DNA of 64,000 bases from Sclerurus mexicanus (Eukaryota; Chordata; Aves; Passeriformes; Furnariidae): assembly GCA_013396755.1 (NCBI GenBank), contig VWZF01004881.1:835752-899751 (forward strand), read 5' to 3'. Of this stretch, positions 38,060-49,129 are shown piece by piece. Each line of letters starts with the position of its first letter. The first letter of the stretch is position 1. The position numbers were made by a program, and so were the translations under genes. The notes below the pieces were generated by a model. That model saw nothing but the letters and a program-made list of their open reading frames with translations. It was not told the DNA's origin and ran no database searches.

Positions 38060-39877
38060 GCGGGGGCTCGCTCTGGACTCCCAGCAGACACAGGGGGAAG
38101 CTCCAGTGAACGTTCGGAGCGGATCCCTCCGGCCTTTGTTCTGTGCTTGACAAAAGGAGCAATACAACAAATCCACGCTGAGCCACGGCAAGACTGCTCT
38201 GCCCGCGTGGCCCTGCCTCCCGTGACCTTGCTGCTCCTTAGGGACTGACTGGGACCTTCCATTTCCCACTTTTCTTTACAAAACCCACGCAGACTTCTCG
38301 TTTGATCCCTCCCCTCTGGGCTCTGACGCTCCGGGGTTGGTCCAGGTGCACGGCAGGGTCAGGGCAGTGCTGCTGCTTTTCCCCCCCATAGCTGTGACTG
38401 CTCATGTTCCTCATCTCTTCAATCCACAGCGGAATAGGAAAAGGTTTGTGATTCTTGGCCTCTTGCTGATACGAAGGAGGAAGAGGAGCCAAGTGTCCTG
38501 CTGCTGCCACGCTCTTGGCTCTCTGGCTTCGTTACCCTCACCCCCCTTAAATGAACCCCTGCCAAGCATGTGAGTAGGTAGAGCGTCTGAGTTACCTGAA
38601 GCCACACGTTTATCCAGGCTGTGCATAACTCTAGAACAATTCTAGGCCATAGTGTATCCCAACCAGCTAATGGTAAACTTCAGCCAAATACTCTGAGGTT
38701 TGACACCACCTACATCAGAAAATAGCTCAGCTGTCATAGCAGAATGCCCGTCATTCACCAGGAATCACCCTGACCTTACTTTTTTGGCATGGACTTGGAA
38801 AGTGATGCAAGGTAAAATTAATTTCATTAGTGACTGTTGGAAAATTCATCCAAGCAGGGCGTTCCTCAGAGCTCCCAAAGTGGAGTGGCTGTTCCTGGTA
38901 CCACTGCAGAGGGATTTGTGGTGGTAATCCCAGGGCAGAGCCGTGTTTTGGGATGATGTACAAATGCCAGGCAGCATCGTTGCACTGCAGAGGTGAAAGC
39001 TTGTGTTAAATCTAGATAAAAGTCTGTTTAGATCTAACTTTCAGTATTTAATTGTATTTTGGAACCTGTGACTGCTGTGAGTTTGAGCGAGGGCGGTGTG
39101 AGTTTGCACGTGGTAACAGCTCCCTCCTGCCAGTGGGACGGGGCTGGGTGTGAGATGAGCAGAGCCGGCTGGATAATTCCACAGTCCTGGGGATCTCCCT
39201 GCAGGACGTGGTGCTGCATGATCTGCTCAAGTGTTCGGGGAGATGGAGGTTGGTGGTCCAGGGATGAGGGAATGAGGGATCTGATGCATTACCTGGCGTC
39301 GCCTGTCCTTAGGTGCTGAGCAGGTCTGGGTCTCTCAAGGTGAAACTCAAAGAGCACCAATTTCTGCTCAAGAAGGAATTCCCACCTTAGTCTTTTTGGT
39401 TTTGTTCCTAGGTTACCTCTTCCCCAAGAAACTTCTCTCCTTTAATTTGCTGGGGATAATCACAGCTCTTAATTGGACCTGTTGCCATTACCAGTGCTGG
39501 CCAAGGGATCCCTTGGCAGCCTCTGCTTATCCCAGATTCCAGGGAGAACCCCTTGACTCTGAAAAGGGAAAAGCAGAAGGGGGGAAGTGTCCAGAGCCTT
39601 CCCTCTGTCCTTCCCAGGAGATGTCCCTGTTCCACCAGCTTCTCTCTGGAGGACACAGCCTGGGGAGCTGCCAGGGAGAAGGGGAATCACACCCAGCAGC
39701 TCTAAAGGAGAGGGATGTTGGTGCAGCAGAGGCATCACCACTAATCCTGCACGGGGATTATGAGAGTTGGAGCTGGAATGATGGTCAGCTCCCAAAAAAA
39801 CATGGTAGATTAACACCACTGGAGGCAAAGCTCCTGGCTGCACTGAGCCTCCTGCCGCTCCTGCTCCCGAGGTTAGT

Positions 39878-39970
39878 GAGCATCCATGAAGGACCCATGA
39901 CCTTCTCCGGAGCATCCCGGAGGGATCCATGTCCCCCAGAGCATCCCTGAGGGATCCATGACCTTCTCTT
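39878..39970. repeat. Three-unit minisatellite (about 29-32 bp)
   Basis: Three imperfect units begin 'gagcatcc' at 39878, 39910 and 39939 and share 'gagggatccatg'-type cores. The open frames across it are repeat artefacts. Confidence 0.8.
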
Positions 39971-41968
39971 GTGTGTGCAGCTGCAGCTCCCTCAGCCTGT
40001 CCTGGCCAGAGCCACCCGTACCAACACAAGCCTGGTGACTGTAGGGTTTATTCCTTTCAAAACCGAGTTTCGGCTGCTTTAGGTTTCGAGCCGAAGGACT
40101 GAAGGAGGACGGAGGCTTTGTGTGCTCTTCCACGGCCATGCTCAGTGCCTGCCTGTGCTCCCCGCTGGAAGCCCGCGAAGCTTTGAATCCAAACCTGAAC
40201 ACCCCTAACTTTGCTGATTTGTGCCAAATTCTCTCATGGCACAGCTGGGATGACAAAACAAAGCCACGTGCGTATTCCTGATGCAACCCGAGCAACCCAG
40301 GGTTCTCCCACTGCCTTAACACTACGTGCTCCAGCTGGGAAGGGTCGCCAGGTGCTGCAGCCAGGAATATCCCACGTGGCAGAAGAGGTTCCTCCCTGCT
40401 GCTCTCCTGCCTGGGCACCTCTCCAACAAACTGCCTTTTGGAAGCGGCCAGCACACAGCTGGGAGCTCCTGTGGCCATGGAAGTTCTCCCTTGGTGCCAT
40501 CTGTTCCCCCAGGAAGAGCCTCACGTGGCAGGGAACTGATGGGTTGAGTTGCTGCCAAAGAGCATCTTTCCTCTGGTCCGATATGACAAAGTGTACCTTG
40601 TCATTAGGCAGGGAGAGCACAAGCTCCCAGTTAACTCACGTTTCAGCGACCAGGCACTGGGATTGTGGACTGCCATGGGGTCCATCACTGATCACACACC
40701 CTGGGGGGTTCAGACAGGCTGAAGGTTCCCAGAATTGTGTGGAAGGGCCGTGGCTTTCCCTGCTGCTCCCTCTGGGGCTGGGCTTGGTGGGGCCATGGCT
40801 CCGTCTAGTGGCCTGAGCCTGCCCTGGGAATGGGAATACCACGGCATTCCCTCCGATTCCACAGCAGCTCTCAGCCTTTGTGGCACATGGGAGGGATTTA
40901 AAGGCTCCCCGTGCCTTGTCTCCTGAGCTGGAGTCAGGAATTCCGTGTTCACTCAGGGCTGGCAGGAGACACTGTTTTGTTTTATATCAAACCTGATGCT
41001 GCTTCTGTGGCACCATCCAGCACTGGGCACAGGGATCCTGTCCCACCAGGAGGGATGGCATAGGGGACACTGAGGGTGGCATCACCTGTACTCCTAAAAT
41101 GTCTAAAAATCCCCAGTTTGAATTGTTGTACTGATGGATTGCTTAGATAAATACAAATAAGGCAAATGCCATCCAGCATCATCGGTTCGCCACCGACTTT
41201 GGGTGCTGCTGCTGCTATTGCAGTGTTAAACCATTTCCAGAGGTGAAAGTAAAATATTGTGAAGTTTGTAGAATGCACAAGTTAGAACTAAAGTGCTGCA
41301 TCAGCTTGAACAGCGTTTGCTGTGGAAACCCCAACACCACACCCTGAAAATACGGGATTTAGTGTCCAGCTGCCTCTCAGGATGCAGGACAGCCCTGCTT
41401 TTACTCATATGGATATATTGCTAATGGAGCTGAGACTTGTCTTACACAGAGAAGCATTTAGTAGGTGATTATACTCATGAACCACCCCCCTCCCCCGCCT
41501 TTCACTTCCCCAGGTAGGTTTTTTAGGCCTCTGTACAAAATTCCAAGTTTACAGCTGAGAATGTTCTGCTGGAATTTGGCAACTGCAGAGCCCAGAGCTG
41601 CTGCCCCTTGCTGTGCTCCAGATATTCATAAATGACCTTTCTAAACCTGAGGACTCCGAGCAGAAATAATCTATCCAGTTACTACTGAGTTGAAGGTTCA
41701 TTAGTTTTATTTCTCTGCTGCTGACTAGACAAGGTTTAGGGGAGGAGCTGTTTATTACAGAGAGTTTTCCCTTGGGTAACTCAAAGTTCCAGGTATCAGC
41801 TGCCTCCAGTTTCACAGGATAGTCTGGGTGCTCTGTGAGCAAAATGTGTGCAAAGGACGCAGCTGAAGCCTTTGTAGAACCATAAATAGGAGGCTCAAGA
41901 GCAAATCTTGAGGAATGGTTTGAAATGCTCAGCTCCTGTGTTTGGTCTGCTCTGTCCTAAGGAAGTTG

Positions 41969-42024
41969 AAATGAGATGGTCCTTAAGGTCCCTTCCAATC
42001 CAAACCAGTCTGTGATTCTGTGAA
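41969..42024 (+). mobile_element. CR1 LINE 3' tip, sense
   Basis: Only the last 55 or so bases of a CR1 are present: 'gagatggtccttaaggtccc', 'ttccaatccaaacc' and the tail repeat 'tgtgattctgtga'. It lies in the putative PPM1L 3' UTR. Confidence 0.9.
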
Positions 42025-42211
42025 GTAGTTGAGCAATAAGGAAATAGTGCTTTTTTTCCTGCATTAAAATGGCCAGCCCTCCATAAAGCTCAAACCCACG
42101 TCCCTTTGACAGGGCAGACTCCGGAGTGGTGCAGCTCCAAAGGGAGCAGAGCAGGAAAATCAGCTGTGACTCTGCACTGGGGGAATGTTGCACCACTTCT
42201 GCCCAGTGTGT

Positions 42212-42397
42212 GCTGGGCTTGAAGGGACCTTAAATCCCACCCAGTGCCCCCCCTGCCATGGGCAGGAACACCTCCCACCAGCCCAGGTTGCTCCAAGCCC
42301 CGTCCAACCTGGCCTGGGACACTCCCAGGGATCCAAGGGCAGCCACAGCTTCTCTGGGCACCCTGTGCCAGGGCCTGCCCACCCTCCCAGGGAAGGA
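42212..42397 (-). mobile_element. CR1 LINE 3' fragment, antisense
   Basis: This inverted copy of about 185 bp runs from 'gggcttgaagggacc' through 'gggcaggaacacctcccacc', 'caaccagg'-like and 'gggatccaagggcagccaca' blocks to 'gcctgcccaccctcccaggg'. It lies about 190 bases from the sense tip at 41969. Confidence 0.92.
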
Positions 42398-42957
42398 GCG
42401 AGATCCCTGTCCTGCCAAAACTTGGGATCCCTGTCCCTGCTGCCTCTGCCTTGGGCAAACTCCAAATACTTAATAAACAGAGTGGAACAGGCTGCTTGGA
42501 CACAAAGGGACATTTGGGAAATACGGAGCAAAGCTCCACACTCCTTCAGCATCCCTAAGGAAAACAATAGAGGGGTAGCAGGAACTCAGTGGCACATCCT
42601 TCAATCAGGTTTTAGTTTAAATTTGACAGAAATCTCATAAAATTCCATTATTTATTGTGCATCCGGGCACCTGTGAGTTACTTGCATTGAAGTGCTTTAG
42701 CAGCGCTAGGAAACATAAGGCAAAACCTAGGGAGATATTCCCAAAGTCCTGGTAATGCTGATCGCAGGGAATGCTGCTCCTGCCTCTGCAGCACGTGCTG
42801 CTTCCTGGTTTGTTTGGAATTTGATTGTTCCAGAACGCACACGAAGCATTTCAGCATCTTAACTCCTCTGAAATAACATCCAGGATGGGAATTCCACACT
42901 GGAACCCCCTTTGCTCCCAATCCAGCAGCAATTCCCAAACATCTTTGCCCAATGGGT

Positions 42958-42975
42958 TATTATTATTATTATTAG
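42958..42975. repeat. (TTA)n microsatellite
   Basis: A short run of about six ATT/TTA trinucleotide copies. Minor low-complexity feature. Confidence 0.85.
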
Positions 42976-44309
42976 CCATCTCAGGTCAGAAACCCCGATT
43001 TTCCTATCAAAATCACAAGCCCTTGGAATTCTGATTTACTACAGCTTTTTAAACCACTTGCTGCAGGAGAGAAAACCTTTAGGATCTGGAAAAAATTCAG
43101 GCATTTTTAGTAGAGTATTTTAGGCAGATGCAATAAAATTTGGGCGCATCCCTGACTTCAGTTCTTAGATTAGCTCGTGGTCTTAAGGCTTTTTTACCTC
43201 TCGCACGGCTGCTCAGGCTAAAAACTTCCCAGGTAATGACTTTCAGCAGGAACAGGGGCTTAGCTGGGAATCTGACAGCCTTTGAAGCAATAATAAGCTT
43301 AAGCCAGACTTGGAAATGAGATCTTTGTCAGAAAACCAGGAGTGTTTCCCAGTGGGATTTGCTGTCCCTGAGGGTGACAATTAATGCCCAAGGGGTCACC
43401 GTGTGCAGACTTGGTAAGCTGTGAGCAGAGTCAGCACTGGGCACAAGACCCCAGGTGCTGCAGGTGGTGAGGTGTTCTGGTCACCCTCCCTTCTGCCTCA
43501 CCAGGAGCACCCTCTGCTCTGTTTCCTGAAGTCTGCGGAGTCATAATTCCATTTTTTGGGGGGGAAAAGCAATACAAAGCGTGCCGTAGTATCCGTGTCC
43601 TCGTGGCAAATAATTTCTTTCTGAACACATAGCACGGCAGGCTTCTAAAAAATCAGAGGGGGTTGGGGTTTTAAGATGTATAAACAATCACAGAACAAGT
43701 CAAATATTTCTCACAGAGCTCTCAGGATCTGCCCTCAGAACAATCAAATCCCAGATCCTGAGCCCCTGGCACAGCTGTAGTTTTACCTGTTTTCTGGAAA
43801 TACAAGAGCATCCTTCCCTCAATCACCAATATTGTATTTTCAGCTATTTAACAGAAAAAACCCTTATTTTTTAAAAGCTTTGAGCTTAACATCCATCCAT
43901 AGAACACTGACATCTTGTCTAGAGAGTGTTGTCCCCAAGACCTCACTTTTATACCCCCAAAAAACAAATAACCCATCCTCTAATTCCATCCAAACCCCAC
44001 GTGCAGCTGTTGGAAAGAGCCCAACTCGATCCCGAGCACAAGGGAACGAAGACACTGGTGAAACCTCCCCCGTGGCCCTGGAGGTTTCTGCAGCTCCTGG
44101 GGTTTGTCCCTGGGAGACACTGTGGGATTCTGGCAGGCAAATCAAAGCCCTGGGAACACGGAGCTGCAGAGCTCCGCGGGCGGGACGTCACCGCAGTCTC
44201 CTCCCCGCGCAGTGGACGCGTCCAGGTTACTGATGTTCATGCCATTGCAAACTCTGTATTGTTGTCTCTTAGAAGTGTAAACTACTGAAAACTGGGCCTT
44301 GCTGATATG

Positions 44310-44315
44310 AATAAA
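44310..44315 (+). terminator. PPM1L: Candidate poly(A) signal for PPM1L
   Basis: A canonical AATAAA in an otherwise unremarkable A/T-rich context, followed by ATTAAAAACC. It is the last + strand AATAAA before the 3' end of the convergent B3GALNT1 gene. It would place the two genes tail to tail with a gap of a few hundred bases. Confidence 0.4.
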
Positions 44316-44335
44316 GTGATTAAAAACCGGTCTTT

Positions 44336-45104
44336 ACACAGAGGGCAGAGTTTGTCTTCTTTAAACCATAAATATTGGGATTTCTTCCTTTTTCGCGTTT
44401 TCAAACGGGAGGGAAGGAAACTAATTTAGAAACAGACACAAATAGCAATGGAAGTTATTCTGGTTTCGTCTTCCCTGCAGGGTTCCAAAGCTCTCGGGAT
44501 GCATCAGTACACACAGAGAGCTGTTTACGTGTGTGGGGGTTGATTATCCCAATGGTTTTGGGATGTCTGATAACCAAAATGCACAGGAACTCCGCTCCCC
44601 CTGCCCTCCGGGAGTCTGTGAACACTGTCAGAGACACCAAAGCCATTCTGTTTTATAGAGACACCCACAAAAAGTGCACCACGCTGGCAGAATTTCCCAT
44701 CAGCCCCTGCAGCTCCCACAGCATCCCCAGGCTTGGGACACTCTTGGAAGGATTTGGGAAGCATCTTCAAAGCCGGTTTCTTGGCATAAACATTCCTTGG
44801 TGGCATTTCATCCATCCCAGAAGGTTCAGGCAGAAATCCCTACGGCTGACCATGTGGGGAGGTGTCAGGGGCAGCGCATTCCAAAGTATCCTGAGAATTC
44901 CAAAAGACCCTGAGTGTGCGGGATACAAACGTGGAAAAGTGCTTTGCGAATTCCTGGTATTTTTATTTCAGAGTGCTGGGCTGTTCCAAGGAAATGCTGC
45001 CCCTGCAGCGTTGTCAAAGTCACGTCTCGAGCTGGTTCTTGCATTGCCCTGCGCTTGAAATGTTTTTACACCAAACAGGTTGAAGTTTCTGGATCAATCC
45101 AGAA
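44336..45104 (-). other. B3GALNT1: Probable B3GALNT1 3' untranslated region and convergent gap
   Basis: The - strand sequence downstream of the B3GALNT1 stop. The nearest canonical AATAAA on that strand is at 44967-44962, about 140 bases past the stop. If it is used, the 3' UTR is short. No other gene is visible between here and the probable PPM1L 3' end. Confidence 0.4.
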
Positions 45105-46091
45105 TCAAGGGCAAGTCACGGAGTTGTTGGATGACAAATCCTGCCAAAACTCGATTAGTTCACTCGGTGTAAGGCCATGAACTGCAATCAAATGTCTGTA
45201 CTTACAGACATCAAAATTAATTTTATACAGAAAGAATTGTTCTGCATCTTCTGGCACGCTGATGTCGACTTTAAGAAGATACAAGCAAATTCCAACATAA
45301 ACGTCCTCAAATTTCACGGGTCTGACGTGGCTCATGAGTTCATAAATCCTCAGGGCCAGTTTTCCGTGCAGCACATAGCCCAGCCCGCTGCAGTAGGGAG
45401 GGTACAGCCTGTAGGGATACTCCTCGTACGAGATGGATCTGCTTTTCACGAGGCCCCTGTAGGCGAAGTTGTCCACGAAGGGATAACCAGTGAAAAGGTC
45501 CTCTGAGGAATTCCGCTGCAGCAGGAACTGCACCAGGTTGGGGGTGTTGATGAAGACGTCGCTGTCGGTCTTCATGACGAACGTGGCGTTGGGGCAGAAC
45601 TCGGAGACCCACCGGAACCCCATGATGGTCTTCAGGGTGAGGTTGTCGTAGGTGTCCCTGAAATCCTGCTGGATGATGTCTCCGTAGAGGATGCTCTCAT
45701 CCTCCACCGACAGCTCTGTGGCCTTGTCCCCTCCCTGGGGGTCCCGCCCCAGTAAGAACAGGGTCAGGACTCGCTGGCCCCACCAGGAGCTCCGGGAGCC
45801 CCACGTTATCCTGATGGCCTGCCTGGCCCTCACGTCCCTCGGTCTGGAGGACACCAGGATGACCAGGAAGGGGTTGATGTCCCGGCACTTCCGCAGCTCC
45901 CGCAGCGTGAAGAGGTAGTTCTGCCTGTAAACGGGTTCGTACTCGTAGAAATACATCAGGTTCACCTTCTCGAGCCCCGTGTTGGGAGAAGAGGTTATGT
46001 ACCACACGGTTACCGTGGAAAACACCAGGAGAAACAAAAACACCCATCTCAGGGGTCTCACGCACGTGGCAGCAGCTGGCACCAGCGTCAT
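45105..46091 (-). CDS. B3GALNT1: B3GALNT1, globoside synthase
   Basis: This gene encodes UDP-GalNAc:globotriaosylceramide beta-1,3-N-acetylgalactosaminyltransferase. The enzyme makes globoside (P antigen) on glycolipids in the Golgi. The intact 328-residue frame (human 331) has type II topology: a short cytosolic end with basic residues at 12-15, a hydrophobic anchor at about 16-32, then a lumenal GT31 domain. Visible family marks are FLVILVSSRPRDVRARQAIR (about 75-94), the EDESILYGDIIQQDF region, the metal/UDP-binding DSD at 176-178, GYPFVDN, the PPYCSGLGYV loop at 231-240, and EDVYVGICL at 262-270. N-glycosylation sequons occur at N150, N168 and N194. The whole coding region is one exon, as in mammals. 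The start is the first ATG after a good splice acceptor. It converges on PPM1L. Confidence 0.98.
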   Translation of the reverse strand: MTLVPAAATCVRPLRWVFLFLLVFSTVTVWYITSSPNTGLEKVNLMYFYEYEPVYRQNYLFTLRELRKCRDINPFLVILVSSRPRDVRARQAIRITWGSRSSWWGQRVLTLFLLGRDPQGGDKATELSVEDESILYGDIIQQDFRDTYDNLTLKTIMGFRWVSEFCPNATFVMKTDSDVFINTPNLVQFLLQRNSSEDLFTGYPFVDNFAYRGLVKSRSISYEEYPYRLYPPYCSGLGYVLHGKLALRIYELMSHVRPVKFEDVYVGICLYLLKVDISVPEDAEQFFLYKINFDVCKYRHLIAVHGLTPSELIEFWQDLSSNNSVTCP

Positions 46092-46158
46092 GGTCGACGT
46101 CTGTGGAAGTGCACTGGTGGCCTTCAGAATCCCTTACAGTCCTGCAGCATCTTTCTTC
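46092..46158 (-). other. B3GALNT1: B3GALNT1 5' UTR part of the coding exon
   Basis: On the - strand a pyrimidine-rich acceptor (TTTCTTTTTCAG) ends at 46159. It leaves 67 bases of leader before the ATG at 46091. This fits the family arrangement in which all coding sequence lies in the last exon and the upstream exons are non-coding. Confidence 0.75.
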
Positions 46159-46722
46159 CTGAAAAAGAAATCAAAAAGTAGCTTTCAGCACGGTGTTATT
46201 CAAGTACCACCTTTTCCTCGTCTTCTCCGAAGTGTCGGCTGGGAGCGTGGTTCACGTTCCAAAGGCAAATCCAAGCCTCCCTGATCCTCCCTGGATCGCA
46301 GCAGAGCCACTGCTGAGCATGGTTTGGCTTGAAACCTCATGCCTTTCACCTTGCAACCCTCCCTGAGCTCTGCCAGTGTGGAGCGGGGGGATCCCAGAGA
46401 TGCCAGCACACCTCCAACTCAGTTGCACCCCGAGGAAGGAACACCAGGCACAAAATCCGATGGCTACGAAGTGCCCAGCAAACGGATGTCCAGAGGCTTC
46501 CAAAAGTGGTATTTCTGTGAACACACAAGTGCTGCTGGTTTGTGTGAGCTGGGGGCAGCCAGCCGGGACAGCAGAGGCACACACAGATATTTCAGCCCCG
46601 TCCCAGGGCCGAGCTTGTTCTCAAGGAGGAAGAAGGTAAAAATCAGCTTCATTCAATCAAGTGATTTAATAGAGCCATTTCTGACCAAAATCATCACCAT
46701 TTTACCATTAGCCAGGTCATTT

Positions 46723-46766
46723 TTGGATTTGACACACACACACCTTGGATTTGACACACACACGCC
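46723..46766. repeat. 22-bp tandem duplication with CA run
   Basis: Two adjacent copies of 'ttggatttgacacacacaca' plus two bases differ at one site near the end. A CA microsatellite lies inside each unit. Confidence 0.9.
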
Positions 46767-47900
46767 CCAGCTCCCTCAGCAGGTACTTCCAAACCCCACG
46801 GAATCCGTGCTGGAGCCATTCCCACAGTGCCAGGATCAGAGATTCCAATCAGGACATCTTCACAAAACTCAGTTCAAAAGCAGCCCCCAGCCCTGTGCCC
46901 TCATACCACTGTTTACTGTGTTTCTGTAAGAAACTGCACGTGCTGTGATCATAGATGAGACATCTTTAGGAATTCTAAAGGATTTCTGGTGTTTGCAGGA
47001 ATAATATTTACCCTGCCCTGTAAAGCATTCACAGAGACACGGTAAGGATGATGGAAGGTTCAGTTTCACAGAGCAATTAATTACTCTTTATCTTCAAAAA
47101 TACCACCACGGGGTTTTAAATGTGTTATATTTGACTAATAAATCCAAGCCCCAACAGCACACTGAAATCCAAGGGAATTTGATTTGCCAGAGCCCACCTG
47201 CCTTGCATTTGTGTGAGGGATCTGACTTTAAATTCATCATCCTTTACAGGAAGAATTCGTAGCACGTTTCACCAATGATGTATTTAAAATGGATTTAAAG
47301 CAATGTTATATAAACAAGTATTTGATACGGCCCTCAGAAAAGCCCCATCTCCTCCTGTTTCAAACGCTTGGAGCAAAGGAAGGAGGTGGAAGCGGCGAGG
47401 TCTGAGCGGAGCTGGAACTTCTGCCCAGCCATGGTGCAGCTGAGCCCTTCAGCTTCCCAGGATGGGTTCTGCACCCCTTCCAGGCTTCACCTGCTGGCAG
47501 TGTGCCCCTTCCAGCTGTACAGCGGATGCACCAGGAGCGGCACCGCCTCGGGAACTGCTCCTTCCAGGGAATTGCTTTTGTTTTCTCCCAGGCTCACATC
47601 TCGCTGGCACCGAGAGACAGAACTGATGAACTTTGGGGCCAGTGGGAGGCACCACGTGCTGAATATGCTCCGTGGGGATTTCGGATCCATCTCTCACCCT
47701 CTGCTACAGCCCGGGAATTACGGAGCGTGGACACGCTTGGCAGGAAAAAGGGGGGAAATGCTCATATTCGTTAAAGATTAATAATTCCAATAACCACGAT
47801 ATAGTCCGATTTAAAGACTTTAAACTATCATAATGTGAGATGTATACAAAAATCCTTTGTAAAGCTCCCAACAGAAATAAGCTGGAAGTATATTCCTGTT

Positions 47901-47992
47901 GGATGGAGCCCTGAGTGACCCGGTGTCCCTTCCCATGGCAGAGCGTGGAACGAGATGATCCTTAAGGTCCTTCCAACCCCAACCGGCCGGTG
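47901..47992 (+). mobile_element. CR1 LINE 3' remnant, sense
   Basis: 'Gatggagccctgagtgaccc', 'tgtcccttcccatggcag' and 'gagatgatccttaaggtcc' followed by 'ttccaaccccaacc' match the CR1 3' end, with an internal deletion. It lies antisense to B3GALNT1, inside its putative first intron. Confidence 0.85.
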
Positions 47993-48179
47993 AGTCCATG
48001 TTTTTCTCCATGTGACTCACAACCAGTGGAAACTCTGGGAAGTTCTGCAAGCCCCCGGTGTACAACGCTCCCACATAACAACACTTTAGGAATTATTACA
48101 CTTTCAACAACCACTTGCTCTCCCTCCTGGCTGCCCGAGCAAGCCCAGCTCTGTGTCCCGGGCACTTTTCCGCGTGCCA

Positions 48180-48960
48180 CGGATGAAGGAGCGCCGTGGG
48201 ATCGCTGCGAGGGGCTCTGCCGCCCTCTGCCGAACCCAGGGGACCTTTTAAAGCCATTCCCATCCAAAGCGGGCACGGGAGCAGCGCCCGCTGCTCGCTC
48301 ACACCGCGGCTTTGTGGCATCCCCCGCGCATCCCTCGGCCCGGGGGTACCACTCCCATTCCCTTTCCCATTCCCATTCCCGGTCCCATTACCGTGTCCCC
48401 CGCCCGCCGGGGCTCCTGTCGCTGCAGGGACTGGGAAGGTGCGCCTCCTCTTCCGTCTGCCAGCCCGATCCCCGCCCGATCCCCGCCTTCCCCTCCTTCC
48501 CCGCCGGCAACTCCAGGTTTCCTCCGGCAGGAATACCGAGCCGGGGACCCGCAGGGACCTTCCTCTCTCTGCTGAAGCGGCCCCCGGGAGGACTCGCTTC
48601 ATCCATCCTGGTGACTCCAGGAAGGGAACAACCCGCCCGGGCACCTGGGCGAGCCGCACAGCCCCCATAAAGCTGCCCGGTTTACAGAAGGGTCACCGGG
48701 CGCACATTAGTCGGTGCTAAACCAGCGCTCCCGGGTTTATTACTCTGCCTTGTGCAACCGGACCTACAGGCAAACCCCGCAGGGGCGAGATGGTCCCGGC
48801 CGGGCGGAGCAAACACACCTTTGGCCAAAGCACAGGTGGATGTGCCACCCTGCCCGGAGCTCGGGGCACAGAGCCCGGCAGCAGGAGGGTGCACACGCTG
48901 CCCCCGGGGTTCGTCTCGCCCTGGCTGGGAACGCCGAAGCAGCACCGGGGATCCTCCCTG
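48180..48960 (-). promoter_or_regulatory. B3GALNT1: Putative B3GALNT1 CpG-island promoter
   Basis: Nearly 800 bases are strongly enriched in CpG and G+C, with repeated CCCGCC/GGGCGG-like Sp1-type motifs and no convincing TATA box. It lies about 2 kb upstream of the B3GALNT1 coding exon. An imperfect CCCATT hexamer run occurs at about 48350-48392. Open frames through it are low-complexity translations and not credible genes. The assignment to B3GALNT1 is by position. A good - strand donor (CAGG followed by GTGAGT, near 49119) suggests the first exon could instead lie slightly upstream of the island. Confidence 0.55.
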
Positions 48961-48970
48961 GAAGCGGCTC

Positions 48971-49030
48971 TGGACCACAGGAGCTCGCTCTGAACCAAAC
49001 TGGACCACAGGAGCTCGCTCTGAACCAAAC
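48971..49030. repeat. Perfect 30-bp tandem duplication
   Basis: The 30 bases at 48971-49000 are repeated exactly at 49001-49030. Perfect identity indicates a recent duplication or an assembly artefact. It lies at the edge of the CpG-rich block. Confidence 0.97.
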
Positions 49031-49129
49031 TGGTGCGGGCTGGGGTACGGCTGGGAACGGGCGCCCTCCCAAAGCAGCTGTTCTGTGCTGCCCTGCACAT
49101 TAAATAGGGGGTAAAAACTCACCCTGATG

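Larger units (their letters stand above)
38060..44335 (+). other. PPM1L: Probable PPM1L 3' untranslated region
   Basis: No coding exon follows the PPM1L stop on this strand before the convergent gene B3GALNT1. I recall that human PPM1L mRNA has a very long 3' UTR. The best downstream signal is AATAAA at 44310-44315. Other candidates are at about 42470 and 43131, so the true end is uncertain. The stretch carries a small tandem repeat at 39.88 kb and two CR1 fragments at 41.97 and 42.21 kb. Whether all of it is transcribed needs RNA evidence. Confidence 0.45.
46159..48180 (-). other. B3GALNT1: Putative B3GALNT1 5' intron
   Basis: The sequence between the splice acceptor and the CpG-rich block upstream has no protein-coding similarity. 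It contains a 22-bp tandem duplication (46723-46766) and a CR1 remnant near 47.9 kb. The position of the non-coding first exon is not determined from the sequence. Confidence 0.5.
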
